From contig CAVXLJ010000019.1 in assembly GCA_963762605.1 (NCBI GenBank), positions 310,001-374,000 on the forward strand: a stretch of 64,000 bases of DNA, written 5' to 3'. Position numbers and translations under genes: made by a program. The notes under the pieces were generated by a model. The model was not told the DNA's origin, did not search any database, and worked only from the letters and a program-made list of their open reading frames with translations. Below, in pieces: positions 33,728 through 42,819 of the stretch; within the stretch, counting starts at the first letter, position 1; each line of letters starts with the position of its first letter. The stretch is from CAVSRC01 sp963762605. Its GTDB lineage: Bacteria; Pseudomonadota; Alphaproteobacteria; Rhizobiales; Kaistiaceae.

Positions 33728-34683
33728 GCACCATCGTCATCGAGACCGCCGGACTGACCAAGCGCTATGGCAAGGCGACGGCGGTCAACGGGCTCGACCT
33801 CGCGGTTGAGAAGGGCGAGGTCTTCGGCCTGCTCGGGCCGAACGGCTCCGGCAAGACGACCACCATCCTGATGCTGCTGGGCTTGACCGAGCCCAACGGC
33901 GGCAGCGTCAAGGTGCTCGGCTACGATCCGTTCCGCCAGCCGCTCGAGGTCAAGCGCCGTGTCGGCTATCTGCCCGACCAGGTCGGCTTCTACGACAACC
34001 TCTCGGCGCGCGAGAACCTCGCCTATACGGCGCGGCTCGCCGGCATTGAGAGCGCGGAGAGCGGCAAGCGGTTTGACGCGGCGCTGGAGCGTGTCGGCCT
34101 GTCCGCCGTCGCCGGCCGCCGGGTGGGCACCTATTCGCACGGCATGCGCCAACGTCTGGGTCTGGCCGAACTGCTGGTCAAGCAGGCCGAGATCGCCATC
34201 CTCGACGAACCCACCAACGGCCTTGATCCGCAGGCGACGCAGGAGCTTCTCGAACTGATCGGCGAACTGCGCATGGAGGGCATGACCATCCTGCTCTCCT
34301 CGCACCTGCTCAGCCTCGTGCAGTCGATCTGCGACCGCGTCGCCCTGTTCCGCAAGGGACGCATCGGGCTGGTCGGTCGCGTCGACGAGCTCGCTCGCGA
34401 CGTTCTCGGCGGCACCTATGCCGTCGAGGTCGAGGCCGAGGGCGTCGACCTCAATGCGGCATTGTCCGGAATCGAGGGCGTCGGCGCCGTCACCCCGATC
34501 GGTGCGGTAACCACCCGCGTCGATGCCGATCGCGACGTGCGCCCGGAAATCGCGCGACGCATCGTCGCCGCCGGCGGTGAACTCCGCAACATGGCGATCC
34601 GCCGGACGAGCCTCGACGAGGTCTATGTCCGCTATTTCGAGGAAGCCGACGCCAATCAGGAGGAGATGGCCAATGCGGCGTGA
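33724..34683 (+). CDS. ABC-2-type exporter ATPase
   Basis: A 319-residue cytosolic ATPase. Walker A is GPNGSGKTTTIL (about residues 38-49), the Q-loop region is GYLPDQVGFYDNLSAREN, the signature is YSHGMRQRLGLAELLV (a YSHGM variant of LSGGQ usual in the NosF/CcmA-like group), Walker B is IAILDEPTNGLDP and the switch is LLSSHLL. The C-terminal 80 residues form the regulatory domain found in NosF-type ATPases, ending RRTSLDEVYVRYFEEAD. The gene overlaps the NEW3 gene (4 bases) and the permease gene (11 bases). Confidence 0.92.
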   Translation: MSTIVIETAGLTKRYGKATAVNGLDLAVEKGEVFGLLGPNGSGKTTTILMLLGLTEPNGGSVKVLGYDPFRQPLEVKRRVGYLPDQVGFYDNLSARENLAYTARLAGIESAESGKRFDAALERVGLSAVAGRRVGTYSHGMRQRLGLAELLVKQAEIAILDEPTNGLDPQATQELLELIGELRMEGMTILLSSHLLSLVQSICDRVALFRKGRIGLVGRVDELARDVLGGTYAVEVEAEGVDLNAALSGIEGVGAVTPIGAVTTRVDADRDVRPEIARRIVAAGGELRNMAIRRTSLDEVYVRYFEEADANQEEMANAA

Positions 34684-35626
34684 AGGATCGCCCTTTACCG
34701 GGGTCGCCACGGTCGCCCTCAAGGAGGCGGCCGATCACCTGACCAGCGCCCGCATGCATCTGGTGGTGCTGCTCGTGCTGCTCACCGCCATCGGCGCCAT
34801 CTATGGCGCCATCGGCCAGATCAAGGACACCGTCGGTCAGGACCCGTTCCTGTTCCTGCGCCTGTTCACCACGGCACGCCAGCCCTTGCCGTCCTTCGTC
34901 TCGTTCCTCGGCTTCCTGCTGCCGCTGGTTTCGATCGCGCTGGCGTTCGATGCCATCAACGGTGAATACGGCCGGCGGACCATGAGCCGCATCCTGGCCC
35001 AGCCGATCTATCGGGACGCACTGCTTGCCGGCAAGTTCCTCGGTGGCATGCTGGTGCTGGCCATCGTCCTGCTCACCTTGTGGCTGTTGATGACCGGTCT
35101 CGGCATCCTGTTGCTCGGCCTGCCGCCGAGCGGCGAGGAGGTGCTGCGCGGTCTCGGCTATCTGTTGTGTTCGCTTGCCTATGGCGGCGTTTGGCTGGCG
35201 GTGGCGCTTCTGTTCTCCACCGTCTTCCGTTCGCCGGCGACCTCGGCGCTGGCTGCGCTCACCCTGTGGCTGTTGTTCGCCATCTTCTGGTCGATGCTGA
35301 CTCCGCTCATCGCCAACGCGATTGCGCCCATCGATCCGCTCAATCCGATAACGGCCTATAACAACGCGCAGCTCACGACCGTCATCTCGCGCATCTCGCC
35401 CAACACGCTCTATGGCGAGATGACCCTGGCGCTGCTCAATCCGGCGACGCGCACGCTCGGCGTCGTCTTCCTGAGCCAGCTTCAGGGCGCATTGATGGGG
35501 GAGCCGCTGCCCTTCGGTCAGAGCGCGCTTCTCATCTGGCCGCAGCTCGCCGGCCTCGTCGCCGCCATGGTGGTGGTCTTCACCGGTGCCTACGTCAACT
35601 TCCAGCGTCAGGAGATCAGAGCCTGA
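34673..35626 (+). CDS. ABC-2-type membrane subunit (NosY-like)
   Basis: A 317-residue inner-membrane permease. FTGVATVALKEAADHLTSARM is the amphipathic N-terminus typical of NosY-like subunits. About six helices follow, including FLGFLLPLVSIALAFDAINGE and SLAYGGVWLAVALLFSTVF. GEYGRRTMSRILAQPIYRDALLAGK is the conserved cytosolic loop that meets the ATPase. Its start lies inside the ATPase gene behind AGGAGGAG, so the complex is made stoichiometrically. The substrate is unknown. The copper-chaperone genes of true nos clusters are absent. Three hairpins follow directly. Confidence 0.88.
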   Translation: MRREGSPFTGVATVALKEAADHLTSARMHLVVLLVLLTAIGAIYGAIGQIKDTVGQDPFLFLRLFTTARQPLPSFVSFLGFLLPLVSIALAFDAINGEYGRRTMSRILAQPIYRDALLAGKFLGGMLVLAIVLLTLWLLMTGLGILLLGLPPSGEEVLRGLGYLLCSLAYGGVWLAVALLFSTVFRSPATSALAALTLWLLFAIFWSMLTPLIANAIAPIDPLNPITAYNNAQLTTVISRISPNTLYGEMTLALLNPATRTLGVVFLSQLQGALMGEPLPFGQSALLIWPQLAGLVAAMVVVFTGAYVNFQRQEIRA

Positions 35627-35640
35627 TGAGCGGAATATTG

Positions 35641-35705
35641 GCGGGCCGTTAACCTGCGGCGGCCCGCCGAAAAGGCACGCTCCGTTCCTCCCGGAGAAGC
35701 GTGCC
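35641..35705 (+). repeat. Two consecutive hairpins after the NEW3-ABC operon
   Basis: Hairpin one is GCGGGCCG (35641-35648) with CGGCCCGC (35660-35667). Hairpin two is GGCACGCT (35674-35681) with AGCGTGCC (35698-35705), extended inside by TCCG / CGGA. Neither has a U-run; they precede the terminator at 35709. Confidence 0.6.
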
Positions 35706-35708
35706 ATA

Positions 35709-35749
35709 CCGACTGCCGCCGGTGCGTCGGCGGCAGTCGGTCTTGTCTT
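35709..35749 (+). terminator. Rho-independent terminator of the NEW3-ABC operon
   Basis: A perfect 12-bp stem CCGACTGCCGCC / GGCGGCAGTCGG, 8-nt loop, followed by the U-rich TCTTGTCTT. It is the best intrinsic terminator in the window. A promoter-like TTGCGG...TATAGA (35749-35776) for the next gene begins right after it. Confidence 0.8.
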
Positions 35750-35802
35750 GCGGGGAGGCCGGTTGCCGGTATAGAGGCAGACCACAACAGGGGAGGGCAC
35801 CA

Positions 35803-36478
35803 ATGACGACAATCACGCTGACGGCCAGCGACGGCCACAAGTTCTCCGCCTATGAGGCGACGCCCGCCGAAACGCCCGCGTGGCGGCCTCGTCGTCGTGC
35901 AGGAGATATTCGGGGTCAACGCCCACATCCGGAATGTCGCCGATGGCTACGCCGCCGACGGCTATCGGGTCATCGCTCCGGCGATCTTCGACCGCGCCGA
36001 GCGCGGTGTCGAGCTTGACTACGACCGCGACAACGCGCAGCGCGGCATGGCGCTGCGCCAGAAGATCAGCACCGAGGAAATGCTCAGCGATATCGCGGCC
36101 TGCGTCGCGGCGCTGCAGCCGGCGGGCAAGGTTGGCATTGTCGGCTATTGCCTCGGCGGTTCGCTGGCCTGGCTGGCGGCAACACGCATTTCCGGCCTCG
36201 CCGCGGCTGTCGGCTATTATGGCGGCATGATCGCCAAGCATCTCGACGAGACGCCGAAATGTCCGGTCATGCTGCATTTCGGCGAAGAAGACGGCTCGAT
36301 CACGGCGGACGACATCGCCGCCATCCGTGCCGCCGTCGATCCGGCCATCGTGCAGAGTTTCACCTATGCCGGCGCCGGCCACGCTTTTAACCGATCGGGC
36401 AATCAAGCATTCCATGCCCCTTCGGCGACGCTCGCCCGCAGCCGCAGCCTTGCCTTTTTGAACCAGCACCTCGCATAG
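35803..36478 (+). pseudogene. Dienelactone hydrolase family protein, frameshifted near 35,880
   Basis: The family is an alpha/beta hydrolase with a Cys-His-Asp triad. The start ATG 35803 (MTTITLTASDGHKFSAYEA) is in a different frame from the rest (GGLVVVQEIFGVNAHIRNVAD onward). Removing one G in ACGCCCGCGTGG at about 35875-35884 restores a normal protein of about 224 residues. The body has GIVGYCLGGSLAW (nucleophile Cys about residue 124), HFGEEDGSI (Asp) and YAGAGHAFN (His), all intact. A sequencing indel is as likely as a true lesion. It lies 54 bases downstream of the terminator, with its own promoter-like box. Confidence 0.82.
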
Positions 36479-36551
36479 CCGCTTGCGGCGCGTGAGGTCC
36501 GCTTGCCGGCGATTTGTCGGGTCGAACAATGATTTCTTGACGTTCTGATGG

Positions 36552-37826
36552 TTGACTGGCGCCGCTCGCATCCAAAAAGAGACGGCCCGTTTGTACAGCT
36601 CGCCGCAGATATCGCCACGCGCGATCGAAACCGCTCTTCAGCGTCGCTCGTGGAAACTCAAGTTTTCGCGGGGGTTGGAGGCTGCTTTCGAGGCCGAGAC
36701 GGGCCCGGCGCGGTGCCGGCGCCTGATCGTTTACGGGCTCGTCGCCCTCCTGCTTTACGACGCCTATCTGCTGTCCGATTTGCGCCTCGTGCCGGATATC
36801 TTCCAAAGCGCGGTTCTGGTCCGGCTCGGCCTGGTGACGCCCCTGTTTCTGGCGGTCTTCCTGGTCCTGCGTTTCAACCCGCCGCCGGCATTGCGCGAAT
36901 CGCTTCAGGCCGGTCTCATCGTGGTGGTCACCACCAGCATTCTTTGGCTGACGGCCGTCAGCCAGAGCCCGACGCACATCTATCGGCACGTCGGCGTCAT
37001 CCTCGTCATCCTGTTCGCCAACGCCGTGCTACGCATCCGCTTCTGGTATGCGGCGGCGGCCTCGCTGGCCGCACTCGCCATCTACGCGGCAACCGTCATC
37101 CAGATGCAGGAGCTGCCCTTTGTCGCTCGCATGACGGCCATCGTCTTGCTGGCGAACATCATCCTGTTCACGCTTATGGCCAACCATACGCTCGAACGCG
37201 ATACCCGCCGCGAGTTCCTGTTTCGCATGCAGGACCGGCTGCGCCGTGATGAGCTGGAGAAGATGGCGCATCGCGATCCCCTGACCGGCCTCGGCAATCG
37301 CCGACAGCTCGACGATACCCTCAGCCGGCTTCTGCCCGAGGCGCAGGAGCGTGCCGAGAGCATCGCGATGCTGATGCTCGACATCGACGCGTTCAAGGCG
37401 TTCAACGACCAGTACGGGCACCTTGCCGGCGATACCTGCCTGCAGCGCGTCAGCGCTGTCGTCGCTTCCGAACTGCGCAACGCGCGGGATGTGGTGACGC
37501 GTTTTGGCGGCGAGGAGCTGGTGATGGTATTCGCCGGCATGGGACTGAGTGACGGCATTGCTGTTGCCGAGCGAATCCGCAAGGCGGTCGAGGCGATCGG
37601 CATTCCGCACGAGGCATCGCACACCGGCGTCGTAACGGTCAGCATCGGCGTCACCGCCGGCATTCCCAGCGCGGAGTTCGCGCAGGACGCGTTCCTGGCG
37701 GCCGCGGACGCTGCCTTGTACGCGGCGAAGCGGAACGGGCGGAACCAGGTCTGGCCACCGTTGTCTGCATCACGCCGCGACGCCCGCGCCGGTTTGGACG
37801 ACCTGCCGCTGGCAAAGGTCGGCTAG
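36552..37826 (+). CDS. Membrane-bound diguanylate cyclase (GGDEF)
   Basis: A 424-residue enzyme making c-di-GMP from two GTP. Residues 55-225 hold about six hydrophobic helices of an MASE-like sensor (LIVYGLVALLLYDAYLL, LGLVTPLFLAVFLVLRF and others). A linker LRRDELEKMAHRDPLTGLGNRRQ leads to the GGDEF domain with DIDAFKAFNDQYGHLAGD and RFGGEELVMVF, an active GGEEL motif. No RxxD inhibitory site is obvious before it. The TTG at 36552 lacks a ribosome site, so the true start may be downstream; residues before LYSSPQ are weakly supported. It ends 44 bases before nadE. Confidence 0.87.
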   Translation: MTGAARIQKETARLYSSPQISPRAIETALQRRSWKLKFSRGLEAAFEAETGPARCRRLIVYGLVALLLYDAYLLSDLRLVPDIFQSAVLVRLGLVTPLFLAVFLVLRFNPPPALRESLQAGLIVVVTTSILWLTAVSQSPTHIYRHVGVILVILFANAVLRIRFWYAAAASLAALAIYAATVIQMQELPFVARMTAIVLLANIILFTLMANHTLERDTRREFLFRMQDRLRRDELEKMAHRDPLTGLGNRRQLDDTLSRLLPEAQERAESIAMLMLDIDAFKAFNDQYGHLAGDTCLQRVSAVVASELRNARDVVTRFGGEELVMVFAGMGLSDGIAVAERIRKAVEAIGIPHEASHTGVVTVSIGVTAGIPSAEFAQDAFLAAADAALYAAKRNGRNQVWPPLSASRRDARAGLDDLPLAKVG

Positions 37827-37870
37827 GAGCCTGATTGCCCACCGTCTTCTGGCGGGCTACACCGGCGCTC

Positions 37871-39544
37871 ATGGCAGAAGACCTGACCGACACAATCCGC
37901 ATCGCGGTCGCCCAGCTCGATTCCGTGGTTGGCGATATCGACGGCAATCTCAAGAAGGCCCGCGCGGCGCGCGCTCGCGCCGCCGAACTGGGCGCCGACC
38001 TCGTCGTGCTGTCGGAGCTGTTCATCGCCGGCTATCCGCCGGAAGATCTCGTGCTCAAGCCGGCCTTCCAGGACGCCTGTCGCAAGGGCGTAGAGGCGCT
38101 GGCCGCCGACACCGCCGACGGCGGTCCGGGGGTCATCGTCGGTTCGCCGTGGCCGCACGAAGACAAGTGCTACAACGCGGTGGCCCTGCTCGACGGTGGC
38201 AAGGTCGAAGGCCTGCGCTACAAGGTCGAACTGCCCAATTACGGCGTCTTCGACGAACTGCGCGTCTTTGCCGTCGGGCCGCTGCCAGGTCCGGTCGGTT
38301 TCCGGGGCTTGAGGCTCGGCCTGCCGATCTGCGAGGACATCTGGTTCGAGCAGGTTGCCGAGTGCCTCGCCGAAACCGGCGCCGAGATGCTGATCTCGCC
38401 CAACGGCTCGCCCTATTGGCAGGGCAAGGAAGAGGTCCGTCATCAGGTGGCGCTCGCCCGCGTGGTCGAGACTGGCCTGCCGCTCATCTATGTCAACCAG
38501 TGCGGCGGACAGGACGAGCTGGTCTTCGACGGTGGCTCTTTCGGCTTCAACGGCGACCGCTCGCTCGCTTTCCAGATGCCGCAATTCGCCGAAAGCGTCG
38601 AACTCACGACCTGGAAGAAAAGCGAGGGCGGCTGGCGCTGCATGGATGGACCGAACGCGACCCTGCCGGACCTCAGGCAAGCCAATTGGCGCGCCTGCGT
38701 CATGGGGCTGCGCGACTACGTCAACAAGAACGGATTTCCCGGCGTCGTGCTTGGCCTCTCCGGCGGCATTGATTCCGCTGTCACCGCGGCGATGGCCGTC
38801 GATGCGCTGGGTGCGAGCCGAGTCCATTGCATCATGCTTCCCTATCGCTACACCGCCGAGGAAAGCCTGTCGGACGCGGCGGAGATCGCGGAGACGCTCG
38901 GCGTGCGCTACGACGTCGTGCCGATCGAGCCGCCGGTCGCGGGCTTCAATCAGGTTCTGGCGCCGCTGTTTGCCGGCCGCGAGCCTGACATAACCGAGGA
39001 GAACCTCCAGTCGCGGGCGCGCGGCACCATCCTCATGGCCGTTTCCAACAAGTTCGGCGCCATGGTGGTGACCACCGGCAACAAGTCAGAGATGTCGGTC
39101 GGTTACGCCACGCTCTATGGCGACATGAACGGCGGCTTCAATCCGGTGAAGGACCTCTACAAGACCGAAGTCTACGACCTTGCCCGCTGGCGCAACGCCC
39201 ACAAGCCGGACGATGCGCTGGGCCCCGCTGGCCGCGTCATTCCCGAAAACGTCATCACCCGCGCTCCCTCGGCCGAACTCCGACCGGACCAGACCGATCA
39301 GGATTCGCTGCCCGCTTACGAGGTTCTCGACGACATCCTCCAATGTCTGGTCGAGGACGAGATGCGCGTTTCCGAAGTGGTCGCCCGCGGCCACGATATC
39401 GCCACCGTGCGGAAGGTCGAGCGGCTGCTCTACATCGCCGAATACAAGCGCCGCCAGGCGGCGCCGGGCGTCAAGATCACCAAGCGGAACTTCGGCCGCG
39501 ACCGCCGTTACCCGATCACCAACAAGTTCCGGGACAAGGGGTAG
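37871..39544 (+). CDS. nadE: Glutamine-dependent NAD+ synthetase
   Basis: A 557-residue two-domain enzyme. Residues 10-260 form the nitrilase-type glutaminase with Glu (VLSELFIAGYPPEDL), Lys (RYKVELPNYGVFDE) and Cys (LPICEDIWF). From about 285 comes the synthetase with the ATP-pyrophosphatase loop LGLSGGIDSAVTAAMA. TTGNKSEMSVGYATLYGDMNGGF is the nicotinate-adenine dinucleotide site. It converts deamido-NAD to NAD with glutamine-derived ammonia. ATG 37871 is chosen because the family begins just before the IRIAVAQLD strand. The stop is 3 bases from the helicase gene. Confidence 0.96.
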   Translation: MAEDLTDTIRIAVAQLDSVVGDIDGNLKKARAARARAAELGADLVVLSELFIAGYPPEDLVLKPAFQDACRKGVEALAADTADGGPGVIVGSPWPHEDKCYNAVALLDGGKVEGLRYKVELPNYGVFDELRVFAVGPLPGPVGFRGLRLGLPICEDIWFEQVAECLAETGAEMLISPNGSPYWQGKEEVRHQVALARVVETGLPLIYVNQCGGQDELVFDGGSFGFNGDRSLAFQMPQFAESVELTTWKKSEGGWRCMDGPNATLPDLRQANWRACVMGLRDYVNKNGFPGVVLGLSGGIDSAVTAAMAVDALGASRVHCIMLPYRYTAEESLSDAAEIAETLGVRYDVVPIEPPVAGFNQVLAPLFAGREPDITEENLQSRARGTILMAVSNKFGAMVVTTGNKSEMSVGYATLYGDMNGGFNPVKDLYKTEVYDLARWRNAHKPDDALGPAGRVIPENVITRAPSAELRPDQTDQDSLPAYEVLDDILQCLVEDEMRVSEVVARGHDIATVRKVERLLYIAEYKRRQAAPGVKITKRNFGRDRRYPITNKFRDKG

Positions 39545-39547
39545 GGT

Positions 39548-40642
39548 ATGCTCTGGTCGCCGCAGCAGGATGCCGCTCTGTCAGCCGTTTCGCGCTGGCT
39601 GAAATCCGGCGAAGCCCAGGTCTTTCGCCTGTTCGGCTATGCCGGCACCGGCAAGACGACGCTCGCCCGCCACATTGCTTCCGACGTCTCCGGCGCAGTC
39701 GCCTTCGCCGCCTTCACCGGCAAGGCCGCGCACGTGATGCGTGGCAAGGGCTGCCGGGACGCCGGCACCATCCACAGCCTGATCTACCGGACACGTGGCG
39801 AGGACGAGAACGGCCCCACATTCGTCCTCAACCACGACAGCGCCGCCGGCAAGGCAGATCTCGTCATCATCGACGAGTGCTCCATGGTCGACGAGGAGAT
39901 CGGCCACGACCTGCTTTCCTTCGGCACCCCGGTTCTGGTGCTGGGCGATCCCGCCCAACTGCCGCCGATCGCCGGCGGCGGCTTCTTCACCGACGCCGAG
40001 CCCGACGTCATGTTGACCGAGGTGCATCGCCAGGCCGCCGACAATCCGATTGTCCACCTGTCGATGATCGCCCGCGAGGGTGGCCGGCTGGAGGAGGGAA
40101 GCTACGGCGCCAGCCGGGTGGTGAGCCGCGACGACATCGAGCAGGACGAGGTGCTGGCCGCCGATCAGGTGCTGGTCGGGCGCAACGTCACAAGGCGTAA
40201 TTACAATGCCCGCATCCGCGAACTGCTCGGGCGTGAAAGCGCCGTTCCGGTCGCGGGTGAGACGCTGGTCTGCCTCAGGAACGACCGCAAGCGCGGCCTG
40301 CTCAATGGCAGCCTGTGGCAGGTCGAGCGCGCCCGCAAGCCGCGCAAGGGCCTGCTGCGCTATACGTTGTCCCCGGACGAAGGGGAGACCGGCAAGGCGC
40401 GCACGGTCGTCTCCATCAATCCGGCTTTCTTCGACGGCACCGCCGACGCCCTGTCTCTGCCCGAGCGCCGCCGTTCCGACGAGTTCGATTACGGCTACGT
40501 GCTCACCGTCCACAAGGCGCAGGGCTCGCAATGGGATGCGGTCATGCTCTTCGACGAGAGCTTCGCCTTCCGCGAAAACCGCGCGCGCTGGCTCTACACC
40601 GGCATCACCCGCGCCGCCGAAAAGCTGACGGTGGTGCGCTGA
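39548..40642 (+). CDS. RecD/UvrD-type ATP-dependent DNA helicase (SF1B)
   Basis: A 364-residue motor protein. Motif I is LFGYAGTGKTTLARHIA (about residues 29-45), motif Ia is AAFTGKAAHVMRGKGC, motif II is VIIDECSMVDEE, motif III is VLVLGDPAQLPPI, motif IV is VLVGRNVTRRNYN, motif V is YVLTVHKAQGSQWDAVMLFDE and motif VI is LYTGITRAAEKLTV. This is the minimal RecD2-like core without the N-terminal extension. It is short for RecD2, but such phage-like single-core helicases are common in Alphaproteobacteria. A role in DNA repair is inferred. It is 3 bases after nadE, so probably co-transcribed. Confidence 0.9.
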   Translation: MLWSPQQDAALSAVSRWLKSGEAQVFRLFGYAGTGKTTLARHIASDVSGAVAFAAFTGKAAHVMRGKGCRDAGTIHSLIYRTRGEDENGPTFVLNHDSAAGKADLVIIDECSMVDEEIGHDLLSFGTPVLVLGDPAQLPPIAGGGFFTDAEPDVMLTEVHRQAADNPIVHLSMIAREGGRLEEGSYGASRVVSRDDIEQDEVLAADQVLVGRNVTRRNYNARIRELLGRESAVPVAGETLVCLRNDRKRGLLNGSLWQVERARKPRKGLLRYTLSPDEGETGKARTVVSINPAFFDGTADALSLPERRRSDEFDYGYVLTVHKAQGSQWDAVMLFDESFAFRENRARWLYTGITRAAEKLTVVR

Positions 40643-40655
40643 CGGCGCTCGCCCG

Positions 40656-41429
40656 TCAGCTCTTCGTGCCGACCGGCTTTGCCGGCACCGGCGGCAGCGC
40701 TGCCGGCGATGACGGTGGGAAGAGCTGGTCGAACATCTCGGCAATCGGGAAGTTCTCGTCCGGCTTCAGAACGATCACCTTGGTGCCGATCGGCGCCCGC
40801 TCGTAGAGATCCATCACGTCCTGGTCGATCATGCGGATGCAGCCGCTCGACACCGCCTTGCCGATGCTCGACGGGTCATTGGTGCCGTGGATGCGGTAGA
40901 GCGTGTCCTTCTTGCCGTCGAACAGGTACATGGCGCGCGCGCCGAGCGGATTGTCGAGCCCGCCCTTCATGCCCTTGGCGTAGGGCGCCGCGTTGGGATC
41001 GCGCGCCACCATTTCCTTCGGCGGCGTCCAGGTCGGCCAGCGTTCCTTGCGCTGGATCGTCGCTTCGCCCGACCAGGCGAACCCCGCGCGGCCGACGCCG
41101 ATGCCGTAGCGGATCGCCGTGCCGCCTGCCTGCACGAGATAAAGATTGCGGTACTGCGGATCGACGACGATTACGCCCGGCTCGTCGGGAATGCGGCTCG
41201 GCAGGCCGACGACCTGCCGGCGGTAGCGGGCCTCGACCTTGTAGAGCGGCACTGCTGGCACGTTGAAGCCGTCATCGCTGACGGCGGCATACATCTCGGC
41301 CGCCGAAGGCAGGGGGGGCGTCGTCTGGACGACGGTGAGATCCGTGCATCCTGCCGCAGCCAAGGCCAGCGCCGCGATTGCAGCCGCCCGATAGCGGCCG
41401 GGTCCGCCTATCGCAGAGTGCTCGGCCAA
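40656..41429 (-). CDS. L,D-transpeptidase (YkuD family) lipoprotein
   Basis: A 257-residue periplasmic peptidoglycan-remodelling enzyme. Its N-terminus has the lipobox LALAAAGC, so it should be lipid-anchored. The YkuD domain has IVVDPQYRNLYLVQAGGTAIRY, GLDNPLGARAMYLF, RIHGTNDPSSIG and VSSGCIRMIDQDVMDLY, with the catalytic Cys. I chose the TTG at 41429, because AGGAGG lies 5 nt before it and it gives a lipoprotein signal of normal length; the longer ATG frame (41489) would add 20 charged residues. It is convergent with the helicase gene. Confidence 0.9.
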   Translation of the reverse strand: MAEHSAIGGPGRYRAAAIAALALAAAGCTDLTVVQTTPPLPSAAEMYAAVSDDGFNVPAVPLYKVEARYRRQVVGLPSRIPDEPGVIVVDPQYRNLYLVQAGGTAIRYGIGVGRAGFAWSGEATIQRKERWPTWTPPKEMVARDPNAAPYAKGMKGGLDNPLGARAMYLFDGKKDTLYRIHGTNDPSSIGKAVSSGCIRMIDQDVMDLYERAPIGTKVIVLKPDENFPIAEMFDQLFPPSSPAALPPVPAKPVGTKS

Positions 41430-41606
41430 TCCTGCCTCCTGCCTTCGGCCGTCGCGTCTTGTTGCGCGACTATCGGTCGATCCTTGCACAACGCCGCATA
41501 TCTATTGCGGCAATCGAAATGTGGCAGAGCAGGGGGCAAGCGAAAAGGGCCGGGGGACAAGAATCAGCCGAAGTGTGATGCGGATCACACGGGCTTCCAC
41601 GTACGG

Positions 41607-42665
41607 TCACTGGCCGTAGTAGTAGGCCGGTCCGACGATTCTGACGTGCCGATGGCCGGTTGCGGGGCCTGCAACCGCATCGCCCGTGCGTGTGGCAGTC
41701 ACCGGCCTGGGTGAGAAATCCCCGGCCCGGTTGACAAGTGTCTCCGGGTCTTCGCCGCGTGCCGGCCGCGCCTGTGGCCTGGGCAGCAGGACGGTCGGGG
41801 CTGCAACAGGCAGCGGGCCCAGCTCTGTCGGCGTGGCGATGGGCGGGAGCGCGGCAGAAGCCGGCGCGCCGCAGGTGCAGGCCGCGTCATATTCCTGGCG
41901 GTAGCGGAACGCCGCCGGCAGTGCAGAATAAGGCTCGCCGGCGAGCGAGACCATCTGGCTCACCTCCTCGCCGGGGTTGCGATAGACGTAGAGGCCAACG
42001 TCGGAGCCGGGGCACATCGATTGGCAGGTCTGCGCGTCGGCCGGGAAGCGGGCGGGCACGGTCGAGAAGCTGATCGGGAAGTAGTAGCCGTCGCATTTGC
42101 GCACGCACAGCGTCCGGTAAGTGCCGAACTGGCCACCGGGGGCGTAATAGCGGTCGGCAGGTCGGCTGAGACCGCCGAACAGCATGTCGAAGAAATTGCC
42201 GTTGCGCGGCGGCGGCGGAGCGCCGGCAGCGGTGTAATTGGCGCCGCAGCGGTTGGCGGCGAGCGCGCTCAGCACCTGGCTGCGCCGCTGGGAGAGCTGG
42301 AACGGGTCGGTGCTGTAGCGGTCGCGGGTGGCGGTGAGGTTTTGCAGATTGGCCTTCATGCGGGCGATGGTCGCATTGAGGGGCGCGCACTTGGGCGAAG
42401 GCTTGGGCTGGAAGACGAGGAAGCCACCGGTGCAGCCGGAGCGCTGGGCCTCCGCCATCGCCCGGTCCAGTTCGGAACGCTGGCGCTGGACGGCGGCGTC
42501 GTATTGCCGGTAATTGCCGGTCGTGCCGGCGGCCGGCCCCTGTTCGACGGCGGCCAACTCGGCCTCGAGACTGGTGCAGACGTCGGCCTGCGCTGCGGCC
42601 GCGCCAGCACCGCCAACGGTCGCCACAACGACCGCTGCTGCCATGGCCAACCGCGCCAAGCTCAT
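41607..42665 (-). CDS. Secreted DUF2865 protein
   Basis: A 352-residue exported protein. A signal peptide (to about residue 26, AGAAAAQA) is followed by a helical region with paired cysteines (VCTSLEAELAAVE, and SGCTGGFLVF). The DUF2865 core is FGTYRTLCVRKCDGYYFPISFST, then DAQTCQSMCPGSDVGLYVYRNPGEEVSQM and LAGEPYSALPAAFRYRQ. The family is restricted largely to Hyphomicrobiales and has no known function; its many Cys suggest a disulfide-rich periplasmic protein. The last 90 residues are low-complexity Pro/Ala. ATG 42665 with AAGGA 7 nt upstream is preferred over a much longer frame. Confidence 0.87.
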   Translation of the reverse strand: MSLARLAMAAAVVVATVGGAGAAAAQADVCTSLEAELAAVEQGPAAGTTGNYRQYDAAVQRQRSELDRAMAEAQRSGCTGGFLVFQPKPSPKCAPLNATIARMKANLQNLTATRDRYSTDPFQLSQRRSQVLSALAANRCGANYTAAGAPPPPRNGNFFDMLFGGLSRPADRYYAPGGQFGTYRTLCVRKCDGYYFPISFSTVPARFPADAQTCQSMCPGSDVGLYVYRNPGEEVSQMVSLAGEPYSALPAAFRYRQEYDAACTCGAPASAALPPIATPTELGPLPVAAPTVLLPRPQARPARGEDPETLVNRAGDFSPRPVTATRTGDAVAGPATGHRHVRIVGPAYYYGQ

Positions 42666-42819
42666 CCCAGGTCCTTCGCCTCCAGCGCGTGCGTTTAGCG
42701 TTTCCGCGCTCAGCCGGACCCCCCATTGCCACCGAAGCGGCCAAATCGACAACCCCTGCAAATTATGCGGGAGGCGCCGGCCAGCGGTCAACGCCTCGCC
42801 CGGGCGGGCCAGCCCATCC

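Noticed and set aside
32528..35626. Nitrous oxide reductase maturation genes (nosFY)
   Set aside because: The ATPase and permease are of that fold group, but nosZ, nosD, nosL and copper genes are all absent.
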